Shown one piece after another: positions 6,416-13,182 of a stretch of DNA of 13,182 nt; the stretch's first letter is position 1, and each line of letters opens with the position of its first letter. The stretch is from Burkholderiales bacterium (GTDB lineage Bacteria; Pseudomonadota; Gammaproteobacteria; Burkholderiales; SG8-39). A model generated the notes under the pieces. That model was not told the DNA's origin and did not search any database. It worked only from the letters and a program-made list of their open reading frames with translations. Position numbers and translations under genes: made by a program. Where the stretch lies: the NCBI GenBank assembly GCA_020846575.1, contig JADLDQ010000175.1:1-13182 (forward strand), in the 5' to 3' direction.

Positions 6416-7393
6416 TCAGTGCGCGGCCGGCAGATCGATCTCGTGCGGTTGCCGCAGCCGCTGCTCCTCGACGCGGTTCACCAGGCGCCCGAGCTTTTCC
6501 ACCTCGCAGGTCACGGTCTGCCCCGGCAGCACGCCCTGATACTCCTCGCCCGGCGCGAGCGGCAGTTCCTCGGGGGCGCCGGTCAGGATCAGGTCGCCGG
6601 GCTGCAGCGTTGCGATGTGGGACAGGTACTCGATCAGCTCGTTCGCGCTCCAGAGCATCCTGTTGGTGCGCGTGTCCTGGCGCAGCCGGGAATCCACCCA
6701 GGCCTTCACCGCCAGGTTCCGCGCGTCACCCACCAGGTCGCGTGGAACGATGGCCCGGCTCATCGGTGTGTACCCGGGGAAGTTCTTCATGCGGATGTTG
6801 TCGTTGATCGGGCTGCGGCTGCGCATCGGGCGCCACCAGGCGTGGTGCATGGTGAGGTCGTTGGCGATGGCGTAGCCGGCGATGTACTCCTCGGCGCGCT
6901 CGGCCGGCACGCGGTAGGCGGGTTTGCCGATGACGATGGTGACCTCGACCTCGAAGTCGAACTTCCCTCCGCCGTGCTCGCGGTAGACCACGTCGCCGTG
7001 GCCGGCGAGCGAGGAGCGCGATCCGTAGAAGACGTCGGGTATGACGCGCTCGGCCTTGGGCGGGTCGCTGCGGCCGGTGACGCGGCTGGGCCGGTCGGAG
7101 TTGTGATAGGTCGAGAAGATGTTCCAGGGCTCCGGCACCGGGGGCGCGAACTGTACCGCGTCGATCGGCCGCCAGCCTTCCTGCGGCGAGGGACGCAGCC
7201 CGAGGCCGCGCAGCCACTCGTGCCAGCGCTGCCAGTCCGGCATGAACTCGCGCATCAGCGGTGCGCACGCACCGGGCGTGGAGCGCTGCGCGACGATGTC
7301 GGCGAGCTTCGCCACCTGGTCCTCGACCACGACGGCGGTCGCCCGCCTGCCGTCCTCGAACAGCGTTCCGATGCCGAAAGCGATCTGCGCCAT
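6416..7393 (-). CDS. Fumarylacetoacetate hydrolase (FAH)-family protein
   Basis: A 325-residue member of the FAH superfamily, metal-dependent enzymes that hydrolyse, decarboxylate, hydrate or isomerise products of aromatic ring cleavage. The N-terminal third is a lead-in domain; the catalytic domain starts near PVPEPWNIFSTYHNS (about 85-99). The metal-ligand pattern is E148, E150 (FDFEVEV) and D179 (GYAIANDLTM). The C-terminal core has GDLILTGAPEELPLAPGE, replacing the common GTPxGVG, then PGQTVTCEVEKLGRLVNRV. After the metal site comes an unusual segment, HHAWWRPMRSRSPINDNIRMKNFPGY, so the substrate is probably not that of standard family members. The ATG at 7391-7393 has GGGAG about 8 nt upstream. 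It is divergent from the molybdo-hydroxylase gene across a long gap. Exact reaction unknown. Confidence 0.88.
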   Translation of the reverse strand: MAQIAFGIGTLFEDGRRATAVVVEDQVAKLADIVAQRSTPGACAPLMREFMPDWQRWHEWLRGLGLRPSPQEGWRPIDAVQFAPPVPEPWNIFSTYHNSDRPSRVTGRSDPPKAERVIPDVFYGSRSSLAGHGDVVYREHGGGKFDFEVEVTIVIGKPAYRVPAERAEEYIAGYAIANDLTMHHAWWRPMRSRSPINDNIRMKNFPGYTPMSRAIVPRDLVGDARNLAVKAWVDSRLRQDTRTNRMLWSANELIEYLSHIATLQPGDLILTGAPEELPLAPGEEYQGVLPGQTVTCEVEKLGRLVNRVEEQRLRQPHEIDLPAAH

Positions 7394-7479
7394 CTGACTT
7401 CTCCCTCGTGATCAGCGTTCGCCCGCGCGCGCATCGGACGGGTCTGTCGCTTCGCGACCAGGGTTTCGCGCCAGGGACG

Positions 7480-7500
7480 ATCCGGCGCGCGGTGCCGGAT
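7480..7500. promoter_or_regulatory. Perfect inverted repeat upstream of the FAH-family gene
   Basis: ATCCGGC (7480-7486) and GCCGGAT (7494-7500) are perfect 7-base arms separated by 7 bases, about 90 bp upstream of the FAH-family start. The arm length and spacer suit a dimeric repressor site. No regulator gene adjoins it, so the protein is unknown. Confidence 0.35.
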
Positions 7501-7626
7501 TATGAAACAGATTGGTGCGTCGTCCCACTCTCGCCTGCGCTCACCGCGGCCGCGATGGCCCCGAGCAAGCCGTGCGATCCCCCGCGGCCGGAAGGGTGCG
7601 CGAATGCACGGCGCCGCCCGTTCATG

Positions 7627-7655
7627 CACAGATTCTGTGGATAAGCTGTGAATTG
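7627..7655. promoter_or_regulatory. CACAG-ATT-CTGTG palindrome merging into two TGTG(G/A)A-type 9-mers
   Basis: CACAGATTCTGTG (7627-7639) is a perfect 5-base-arm palindrome. It overlaps TGTGGATAA (7636-7644), which equals the reverse complement of a consensus DnaA box, followed 11 bases on by TGTGAATTG (7647-7655), close to the aceA-array element. The string is AT-rich against a GC-rich background. What binds it is not shown. Confidence 0.3.
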
Positions 7656-8068
7656 CCCGGTGCGCGCGCAGCCGTTCCAGAGGGAGAAGCGACGCCTCGC
7701 ATCGCACTGAACAATTCTTGTGCAACCCCCGGGGTCGGGCGCCGAACGCGGGGTGGTGCAGCCGGATCGTCCGGAGCGGAACGCTTCCCAGTCCTTTGTC
7801 ACCCGGCCGGTGCCGCGTTGGGCGAACCCATCGGCTCGGTCGTGCCAGTGCTTGACGCAGGCGAAGGCTGCGAGCGCGTCGGGCGTCGCGGCGCAACTCA
7901 TCGGGTAACCCTGTCGCTGCGCGCCAGGGGCTTCGGCCTCGGGGCAGCCCGCCAGGCTCGTGCCGGCCCGCTCGCACCCGGCGCAAGGCGCGGTTCTCCC
8001 CGGCAAGCGCGAGCCGAACCCCCCGTTGCGCGCGGCCAGGCCCGCGATTCCATTGCGCCGGAGAATGA

Positions 8069-8082
8069 TGTGAAATGGTGAA
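8069..8082. promoter_or_regulatory. TGTGAAATGGTGAA, a second occurrence of the aceA-array element
   Basis: TGTGAAAT followed directly by GGTGAA lies 75-88 bp before the molybdo-hydroxylase start. Both halves match elements in the aceA upstream array (TGTGAAATT and GGTGAAATT). This suggests, but does not show, that the XRE regulator also acts here. One short match could be chance. Confidence 0.3.
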
Positions 8083-8156
8083 GCATGAGGGGCTTGGGAT
8101 CGGCACGCCCGGTCGCGGGCTCGATTCTCTCTGGTACTGAAGTTCAGGAGGAAGCC

Positions 8157-10502
8157 ATGGGCGCACCGCTGATCGGGCAACGCGTGCTTCGCAAGGAGGA
8201 TTACCGCTTCCTGACGGGGTCGGGACAGTACACCGGCGACGTTTCGGTGCCGGGCGAGACCTACGCCGTGTTCGTGCGCTCCGCGCATGCGCACGCGCGC
8301 ATCCGGGCGGTGAGCAAGGACGCGGCGGCCAGGGCGCCGAGGGTGCTTGCGGTCTTTACCGGTGAGGACCTCGCCGCGGCCAAGGTGGGCGGCCTGCCCT
8401 GCGTGTGGCTGATTACCGGAACCGATGGCCAGCCGATGAAGGAGCCGCCCCACCCCTGCCTCGCGCAGGGCAAGGTGCGCCACGTCGGCGACCCGGTGGC
8501 GGTGGTGATTGCCGAGACGCTCCAGGCGGCGCGCGACGCGGCGGACCTGGTCGAGGTGGACTACGAAGTGCTGCCCTGCGTGGTCGACGTGGCCGCGGCC
8601 CGCGCGCCGGGGGCGCCCGTCCTCCACGACATCGCTCCCGACAACACCTGCTACGTCTGGGCGCTGGGCGACAAGGCGGCGGTGGACAGGGCCTTCGCCT
8701 CGGCCGCGCACGTCACGAGGCTCGAATTCACCAACAACCGGCTGATTCCCAACGCCATCGAGCCGCGCGCCGCGCTCGGGCAGTATTCGCGCGCCGATCA
8801 GAGCTACACCCTGCATGTGGCGAGCCAGAACCCGCACGTCGAACGGCTGCTGATGACGGCCTTCGTGCTCGGGTTGCCGGAACACAAGGTGCGCGTCAGT
8901 GCCCCCGACGTGGGCGGGGGCTTCGGCTCGAAGATCTACCTCTACGCCGAGGACGTGGTGGTGACCTGGGCGTCCAGGCAGATCAACCGGCCGGTGAAGT
9001 GGACCGCGGAGCGCACCGAATCGTTCATGTCGGACGCGCACGGACGCGATCACCTGACGGTGGCCGAGCTGGCGCTCGATCGCGACTGCCGGTTCCTCGC
9101 CCTGCGCGTGCATACCACCGCCAACATGGGGGCCTACCTCTCCACCTTCGCCTCCTGCATCCCGACCATCCTGTATGCCACGCTGCTCGCGGGACAGTAC
9201 GCGACACCCGCCATCCACTGCGAGGTGGCCGCCGTGTTTACCAACACCGTACCCGTGGATGCCTATCGCGGCGCCGGGAGGCCGGAGGCGACGTACGTGG
9301 TGGAGCGCATCGTCGAGACCGCCGCGCGCGAGCTGAAGATGGATCCGGCGCAGCTGCGGCGGCGCAACTTCATCCGCAGCTTTCCCCACCAGACGCCGGT
9401 GGCGCTGCTGTACGACACCGGCGACTACGAGGCGACGCTCGCGGCCGTGCAGAAGCTCGCCGAGGTGGGAGGGTTCCCGGCACGCCGGAAGGAGGCGGCG
9501 GCGCGCGGCAGGCTGCGCGGGCTGGGTTACGCGGCCTATATCGAGGCCTGTGGCATCGCACCCTCGGCCGTGGCGGGGTCCCTGGGCGCCCGCGCCGGGC
9601 TCTATGAGGCGGGCGAGATCCGGGTGCATCCCACCGGCAGCGTGACGGTGTTCACCGGCTCGCACGCGCACGGCCAGGGTCACGAGACCTCGTTCGCGCA
9701 GGTGGTCGCCGACCGCCTCGGGATTGCCTTCGAGAACGTGGACGTGGTGCACGGCGACACCTCCAAGGTGCTGTTCGGCATGGGCACCTACGGATCGCGT
9801 TCCATCGCGGTCGGCGGCACCGCGATCGTGAAGGCGCTGGACAAGGTGATCGCCAAGGGAAAGAAGATCGCCGCCCACCTGCTGGAAGCGGCCGAGAGCG
9901 ACATCGAGTACACGCCGGGGGAATTCAGAGTGGCCGGTACCGACCGCAGCAAGAGTTTCGGCGAGGTCGCCTTCGCGGCCTACGTGCCGCACAACTACCC
10001 GCACGACCGACTGGAGCCGGGCCTGAACGAGAACGCCTTCTACGACCCCGTGAACTTCACCTTTCCGGCCGGGACCTACGTGTGCGAGGTGGAGATCGAC
10101 CCGGAAACCGGCAGAACCGAAATCGTCTCGTTCTGCGCGGTCGACGACTTCGGCAAGGTGATCAACCCGATGATCGTCGAAGGACAGGTTCATGGCGGCA
10201 TCACTCAGGGCATCGGGCAGGCGCTGCTGGAGCGCTGCGGGTACGACGCGAGCGGCCAGCTGGTGACGGCGACCCTGTCCGACTACTGTATCCCGCGCGC
10301 CGACGACGTGCCCTCCTACAGCCTCGACATGCGCGAAACGCCCTGCACCCACAACCCCCTGGGCGTGAAGGGTTGCGGGGAGGCCGGCGCCATCGGGGCG
10401 CCGGCGGCGCTGATGAACGCGATCACCGACGCGCTGGGGGTGAAGGACCTGCCGATGCCGGCGACGGGGGAGAGGATCTGGAACGTGCTGCGCCGCGCCT
10501 GA
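8157..10502 (+). CDS. Molybdenum hydroxylase large subunit, xanthine dehydrogenase family (form-II CoxL-like)
   Basis: A 781-residue molybdopterin-cytosine-dinucleotide-binding subunit of the xanthine oxidase family, which hydroxylates carbons (often N-heterocycles or aldehydes) with water-derived oxygen. The N-terminal domain runs from about residue 5 (GQRVLRKEDYRFLTGSGQYTGD) with AVFVRSAHAHARI and RHVGDPVAVVIAE. The Mo-binding part has GGGFGSK at 253-259, the active-site loop AYRGAGR at 369-375, GSHAHGQGHETSFAQ, and GCGEAGAIGAP with the catalytic Glu at 742. AYRGAGR is the form-II signature; true CO dehydrogenases have AYRCSFR, so CO oxidation is not expected. ATG 8157 has AGGAGG 5 nt upstream; the open frame begins at 8085 but lacks an SD. 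Partner FAD and 2Fe-2S subunits are not adjacent, although the enzyme normally needs them. Likely co-transcribed with the MBL gene 63 bp downstream. Confidence 0.92.
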   Translation: MGAPLIGQRVLRKEDYRFLTGSGQYTGDVSVPGETYAVFVRSAHAHARIRAVSKDAAARAPRVLAVFTGEDLAAAKVGGLPCVWLITGTDGQPMKEPPHPCLAQGKVRHVGDPVAVVIAETLQAARDAADLVEVDYEVLPCVVDVAAARAPGAPVLHDIAPDNTCYVWALGDKAAVDRAFASAAHVTRLEFTNNRLIPNAIEPRAALGQYSRADQSYTLHVASQNPHVERLLMTAFVLGLPEHKVRVSAPDVGGGFGSKIYLYAEDVVVTWASRQINRPVKWTAERTESFMSDAHGRDHLTVAELALDRDCRFLALRVHTTANMGAYLSTFASCIPTILYATLLAGQYATPAIHCEVAAVFTNTVPVDAYRGAGRPEATYVVERIVETAARELKMDPAQLRRRNFIRSFPHQTPVALLYDTGDYEATLAAVQKLAEVGGFPARRKEAAARGRLRGLGYAAYIEACGIAPSAVAGSLGARAGLYEAGEIRVHPTGSVTVFTGSHAHGQGHETSFAQVVADRLGIAFENVDVVHGDTSKVLFGMGTYGSRSIAVGGTAIVKALDKVIAKGKKIAAHLLEAAESDIEYTPGEFRVAGTDRSKSFGEVAFAAYVPHNYPHDRLEPGLNENAFYDPVNFTFPAGTYVCEVEIDPETGRTEIVSFCAVDDFGKVINPMIVEGQVHGGITQGIGQALLERCGYDASGQLVTATLSDYCIPRADDVPSYSLDMRETPCTHNPLGVKGCGEAGAIGAPAALMNAITDALGVKDLPMPATGERIWNVLRRA

Positions 10503-10565
10503 GAGCAGGCGCCGGAAGCGAACCGGCCGGCTGCGTTTCGTAGCGCTCCGGCAGTGGAGGCGGGC

Positions 10566-11573
10566 ATGATTTCCAGCCCTGGTACGCCATCGAGCTTTAC
10601 CGCTCCTGTCGTCGATCGCCTCGCCATACGCGTGGTGGTCGATTCGCACTACGAGCGCTTCCTGCCCAAGGCGAACCACCCCGTCGTGGCCATCGAGCAC
10701 ACCGGCGAAATCCCGGGACGGCAGATGACCACGCTCGCCGGCGAATGGGGCCTGTCGCTGCACCTGGAATCCGAGCGCGGCGGGGCTAAGACGCAGTACT
10801 TGCTCGATTTCGGCTACACCCCCGAGGTGCTCAACCGCAACCTGGAACTGCTCGGCGTCGATCCCAGAAAGGTCAATGGGCTCATCCTCAGCCACGGCCA
10901 CCGCGACCACTACGGCGGTCTCGTGGGTTTCGTGAATCGGCATCGCCCCCGGATGCGCGATGACGTCGCGCTCTACGTCGGAGGTGAGACGGTGTTTCGC
11001 GAGAAGTGGCTGCCGGGGCGGGACGGCGGAGCGGAGGTTTCCTGGGGCGCCCTCGAGCGCACCGCGCTCACCGCGCAGAACGTCTGCCCGGTGTGCTGTG
11101 GCGAGCCGCACGCGCTCGACGGTCCGTTCACCACCGGGCGGGTGGAGCGCAGTTCCTTCGAGACGATCACCGGCGGCACCAAGGTGCGCTACGAGCACTT
11201 CACCGACGCCGAGCGGCGCGGCGAGCTGGTTCTCGACGAGCACCCCGACGAGCACGGCACCTGCTACATCGTGCAGGGCCGCGGGCTGGTGGTGATCTCG
11301 TCCTGCGGCCACACCGGCATCGTGAACACCGTAAGGACCGCGATGAAGGTCTCGAACGTCTCCAGGCTGCACGCCGTGATCGGCGGATTCCACCTCGGGA
11401 TGGCGCCGCCCGAGTACATCCAGCACACCGTCGATGCGCTCGCGTCCCTGAACCCGGACGTGATCGTGCCGATGCACTGTACCGGGGCGCCTTTCATCGA
11501 GGCGGTGCGGCGGCGCATGCCCGAGCGCGTTGTCGCCAACAATCTCGGCAGCCGTTTCACCTTCGGCGTCTGA
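10566..11573 (+). CDS. MBL-fold metallo-hydrolase (COG1237-like)
   Basis: A 335-residue metallo-beta-lactamase-fold hydrolase. The dizinc motif is HGHRDH at 110-115 (ILSHGHRDHYGGL), with later ligands in SSCGHTGIVNT and VPMHCTG, and IGGFHL between. TLAGEWGLSLHLE near the N-terminus and TTGRVER before the GTCYIVQGRGLVVISSCGH segment resemble the COG1237 group, annotated in archaea as dihydropterin-related synthases but of mostly unknown function in bacteria. A CPVCC cluster lies just before HALDGPFTTG. ATG 10566 has GGAGG 5 nt upstream; an in-frame GTG at 10554 is less likely because it overlaps that SD. It follows the molybdo-hydroxylase after 63 bp without a hairpin, so an operon is likely; the hydrolase may open or release the hydroxylated product. 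That role is inference. Confidence 0.87.
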   Translation: MISSPGTPSSFTAPVVDRLAIRVVVDSHYERFLPKANHPVVAIEHTGEIPGRQMTTLAGEWGLSLHLESERGGAKTQYLLDFGYTPEVLNRNLELLGVDPRKVNGLILSHGHRDHYGGLVGFVNRHRPRMRDDVALYVGGETVFREKWLPGRDGGAEVSWGALERTALTAQNVCPVCCGEPHALDGPFTTGRVERSSFETITGGTKVRYEHFTDAERRGELVLDEHPDEHGTCYIVQGRGLVVISSCGHTGIVNTVRTAMKVSNVSRLHAVIGGFHLGMAPPEYIQHTVDALASLNPDVIVPMHCTGAPFIEAVRRRMPERVVANNLGSRFTFGV

Positions 11574-11575
11574 AG

Positions 11576-11594
11576 AGGGCGGGCGAACCGCCTT
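11576..11594. terminator. Hairpin between convergent MBL and GST genes
   Basis: GGCGG (11578-11582), loop GCGAA, CCGCC (11588-11592), extended by a G-T wobble and an A-T pair, gives a 7-bp stem followed on the plus strand by TTGTT. It fills almost the whole 23-bp gap between the two convergent stop codons and probably terminates the plus-strand operon; the weak T-run limits certainty. Confidence 0.5.
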
Positions 11595-11596
11595 GT

Positions 11597-12223
11597 TCAG
11601 CCCGCCACCGGCGCGAGCCCTCTCTGCACCGCGGGCCGGGCGAGGCCCGCGTCGAGCCAGCGCTTCACGTTGGGGTAGCGTGCGAGGTCGATCCGCTGAT
11701 CCGCGGCGCGGTTGACCCAGGGGAGGTGCGAGATGTCCGCCACCGTGTAGCGCTCCAGAGCGAGCCAGGCACGGCCGGCGAGGCGCAGGTCCAGGGTTTC
11801 GTAGAGCCGCTCGGCGCGGCCGCGGAAGAACGCCTTGGCGGCGGCATGATCGCCCTGGATGCGGTTTTCCAGGTGCGCGAGCGGCGACACCCCCGGCCCG
11901 AAGGTCGACTGCCCGTGCAGCAGCCACTGATCCACCTCGAGCTGCTCCCGGTAGTCGCTCGGATAGAACGGGCTTCCCGTCTTCTTCGCGAGGTACACCA
12001 TGATCACGCCCGACTCGATCAGCGTGACCGGCCGCCCGCCTGGGCCGTCGCTGTCGACGAGCGCCGGGATCCGGCGGCTGCTGCTGATGGCGAGGTACTC
12101 CGCGGTCACGTTCGCGCCCGCCTGCAGGTTGACCGCGTGCAGCTTGCAGGCAAGCCCGGACTCCTCGACGGCGATGCGGCCCTTCTGGCCGTTGGGCGTG
12201 TCCCAGGTATACAGGTCGAGCAT
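11597..12223 (-). CDS. Glutathione S-transferase family protein (nu-class/YfcG-like)
   Basis: A 208-residue cytoplasmic GST. The N-terminal thioredoxin-fold domain (1 to about 85) starts LDLYTWDTPNGQKGRIAVEE, where TPNG at 9-12 is typical of the YfcG/YghU (nu) group, often acting as glutathione disulfide reductases. RRIPAL places the cis-proline at 53, and IES at 69-71 is the glutathione gamma-glutamyl contact. The C-terminal helical domain (about 90-205) includes WLLHGQSTFGPG, LDLRLAGRAWLALERYTVADISHLPWV (the GST N-capping box region with its conserved Asp) and YPNVKRWLDAGLARPAVQRG. The ATG at 12221-12223 is preceded by a GAGGAGAGG purine run. It lies 78 bp behind the MscS-type channel gene on the same strand, with a hairpin between, so independent transcription is possible. 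Substrate unknown. Confidence 0.92.
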   Translation of the reverse strand: MLDLYTWDTPNGQKGRIAVEESGLACKLHAVNLQAGANVTAEYLAISSSRRIPALVDSDGPGGRPVTLIESGVIMVYLAKKTGSPFYPSDYREQLEVDQWLLHGQSTFGPGVSPLAHLENRIQGDHAAAKAFFRGRAERLYETLDLRLAGRAWLALERYTVADISHLPWVNRAADQRIDLARYPNVKRWLDAGLARPAVQRGLAPVAG

Positions 12224-12289
12224 GACGTACCTCTCCTCTCAACGATGGTGCGATGGTGGGATACGGGGCGCCCTGCGCCACCCGCGGCG

Positions 12290-12317
12290 CCGGCGCGCGA
12301 ACTAGGCGGCGCGCCGG
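12290..12317. terminator. Nine-base-arm hairpin spanning the channel gene's stop codon
   Basis: CCGGCGCGC (12290-12298) and GCGCGCCGG (12309-12317) are perfect 9-base arms around a 10-base loop. The TAG stop of the MscS-type gene (12302-12304) sits inside the loop, so the hairpin includes the last coding triplets. It may end or attenuate transcription toward the GST gene. No T-tract is present. Confidence 0.35.
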
Positions 12318-13111
12318 ACGTGATAGTGCGCCTCGGGCACCGGGTAGGCGGCCGCGCCGAAGGTGTCGGTGATCGCCTTGTTGGTGGCGAAGTACACCTG
12401 CCAGTAGTGATCGGTATGGGTGTAGGGCCGCACCGCGAGCACCGGGCCGAGCGGCGTGAAGTCGATCACTTCCACGTCGGGCGCCGGCTCCTTCGCGACG
12501 TTGGGGATCGCGGCGAGCGCCTCCTTCAGCCGCCGCATCGCGTCGTGCACGTCAACGCCGTGCGCGAGCTGGGCGGTGCGGTCCACCCGGCGGTAGGGGT
12601 TGATGGAGAAGTTGTAGATGGTGTCCGAGAACAGCTTGTTGTTGCCGACCAGGGTGACCACGTTGTCGGGTGTGGTGACCGAGGTTGCGAACAGGCCCAG
12701 TTCGCGCACCGTGCCCTCGACGCCGGCCGCGCGGATGTAGTCGCCCACCTTGAAGGGCCGCAGCACGATGAGAAAGGCCCCGGCAGCGAAGTTCGCCAGC
12801 AGGCCGCCCCAGGCGGCGCCGATCGCCACGCCCATCGCCGCGACCAGCGCGGCGAACGAGGTCGTCTCCAACCCGAAGTAGCCCAGGATGGCGACGACCA
12901 GAATGATGTTGAGCGCGACGCTGACGATGTTGCCCAGGTAGCGCAGCAGCGTGGGATCCACCTTCTGCCGGGTGAGCGCCGCCGTCACCACGCGCACCGC
13001 GAAGCCGATCAGCCAGCGCCCGACGATCCAGACGGCGATCGCACCCAGCACCTTCAGGCCGAAGCCGGTGAGCTGCGTGGTGGCGGTGTCGAGAATCTGG
13101 TCGAGGTTCAT
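12302..13111 (-). CDS. MscS-type small-conductance mechanosensitive ion channel
   Basis: A 269-residue inner-membrane channel that opens under membrane tension to release solutes during osmotic downshock; E. coli MscS is of similar length (286). Three membrane segments are visible: about 17-40 (LKVLGAIAVWIVGRWLIGFAV), about 58-82 (LGNIVSVALNIILVVAILGYFG) and the Gly/Ala-rich pore helix about 85-117 (AALVAAMGVAIGAAWGGLLANFAAGAFLIVL). The beta domain follows with RPFKVGDYIRAAGVEGTVRELGLFATSV, TTPDNVVTLVGNNKLFSDTIYNFS and RRVD, all typical. The C-terminal alpha/beta region ends YPVPEAHYHVRRAA. ATG 13109-13111 has a GGGAGGA purine run upstream. The upstream 71 bp to the window edge show no feature I can support. 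Regulation not visible. Confidence 0.95.
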   Translation of the reverse strand: MNLDQILDTATTQLTGFGLKVLGAIAVWIVGRWLIGFAVRVVTAALTRQKVDPTLLRYLGNIVSVALNIILVVAILGYFGLETTSFAALVAAMGVAIGAAWGGLLANFAAGAFLIVLRPFKVGDYIRAAGVEGTVRELGLFATSVTTPDNVVTLVGNNKLFSDTIYNFSINPYRRVDRTAQLAHGVDVHDAMRRLKEALAAIPNVAKEPAPDVEVIDFTPLGPVLAVRPYTHTDHYWQVYFATNKAITDTFGAAAYPVPEAHYHVRRAA

Positions 13112-13182
13112 GCGCGTCCTCCCTGGCGTTGGCGGCGCTTCGCGTGCCGGCGATGCGCGAGTCGCCTCGCCTGCGCGCGGCG

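Larger units (their letters stand above)
7394..8156. other. 763-bp intergenic region without a recognisable gene
   Basis: This gap separates the divergent FAH-family and molybdo-hydroxylase genes. Several open frames cross it on both strands, but their translations are Arg/Ala/Pro-rich with no family resemblance and none has a good start context. It does hold inverted repeats at 7446-7458 (GTCGC-TTC-GCGAC), 7480-7500 and 7627-7639, two short AT-richer islands near 7620-7660 and 7705-7725, and a TGTGAAAT element at 8069. It is far longer than other gaps in this window (mostly 20-175 bp), so it may hold a long regulatory region, an sRNA, or the remains of a lost gene. None of these can be proven from the sequence alone. 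Confidence 0.6.

Noticed and set aside
7636..7644. The DnaA-box match considered as a chromosome or plasmid origin.
   Set aside because: Only one perfect box, no AT-rich unwinding element, and no dnaA, dnaN, parAB or rep gene nearby.
7512..8081. A 189-codon plus-strand frame in the long gap, considered as a hypothetical gene.
   Set aside because: No ribosome binding site, Arg/Ala/Gly-rich translation, and overlapping equally open frames on both strands; no support over background.
8157..10502. Calling the molybdo-hydroxylase an aerobic CO dehydrogenase (CoxL).
   Set aside because: The active-site loop reads AYRGAGR instead of the AYRCSFR of true form-I CO dehydrogenase, and coxM/coxS are absent.
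7500..12281. A single minus-strand open frame of 1593 codons across the molybdo-hydroxylase, MBL and GST genes.
   Set aside because: It is antisense to two well-recognised genes and out of frame with the GST gene. Its translation is His/Arg/Gly/Val-rich with no domain resemblance. Long open antisense frames are expected from strong third-position GC bias.

Overview
The window is GC-rich, gene-dense bacterial chromosome. Three things point to a betaproteobacterium, probably a free-living Burkholderiales- or Rhodocyclales-like heterotroph: a Bug/TctC-type periplasmic binding protein, a PEP-CTERM-tailed secreted protein, and an isocitrate lyase gene divergent from a short-chain-fatty-acyl type XRE regulator. 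The lineage is inferred from gene content only. I see no rRNA, tRNA, CRISPR array, insertion sequence or integrase.

Layout. Positions 1-367 (minus) hold the N-terminal third of a Bug-family solute-binding protein that runs off the left edge. Positions 495-791 (plus) hold the C-terminal remnant of a luciferase-like flavin monooxygenase whose 5' part is missing. A small pyridoxamine-phosphate-oxidase-fold protein follows (848-1273, plus). It converges on pobA, 4-hydroxybenzoate 3-monooxygenase (1295-2467, minus). Divergent from pobA is a secreted C-type-lectin-like protein with a PEP-CTERM anchor (2641-3285, plus). Its 3' end overlaps by 8 bp the 3' end of a large XRE/ScfR-type regulator (3278-4831, minus).

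The regulator is transcribed away from isocitrate lyase aceA (4975-6342, plus). Between them lies the only clearly AT-rich stretch, which carries at least five copies of a TGTGAAATT element overlapping candidate promoters for both genes. aceA converges, across a strong hairpin, on a fumarylacetoacetate-hydrolase-family gene (6416-7393, minus). A 763-bp gap without a recognisable gene follows (7394-8156), with several small inverted repeats and a second close match to the TGTGAAAT element.

To its right is a probable two-gene plus-strand operon: a 781-residue molybdenum hydroxylase large subunit of the form-II CoxL-like type (8157-10502), and a metallo-beta-lactamase-fold hydrolase (10566-11573). 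No FAD or 2Fe-2S subunit genes accompany it. The right end is a minus-strand pair, an MscS-type mechanosensitive channel (12302-13111) followed by a nu-class-like glutathione S-transferase (11597-12223), converging on the hydrolase gene across a hairpin.

How the genes fit together. The theme is catabolism of organic and aromatic acids: uptake (Bug), aromatic hydroxylation (PobA), an FAH-type C-C or hydrolytic step, and the glyoxylate shunt (AceA) under an acyl-CoA-responsive regulator. The molybdo-hydroxylase and MBL-hydrolase pair looks like a hydroxylate-then-hydrolyse module of unknown substrate. It is the part of the window most likely to hide undescribed chemistry. The repeat array upstream of aceA is the most distinctive non-coding feature.
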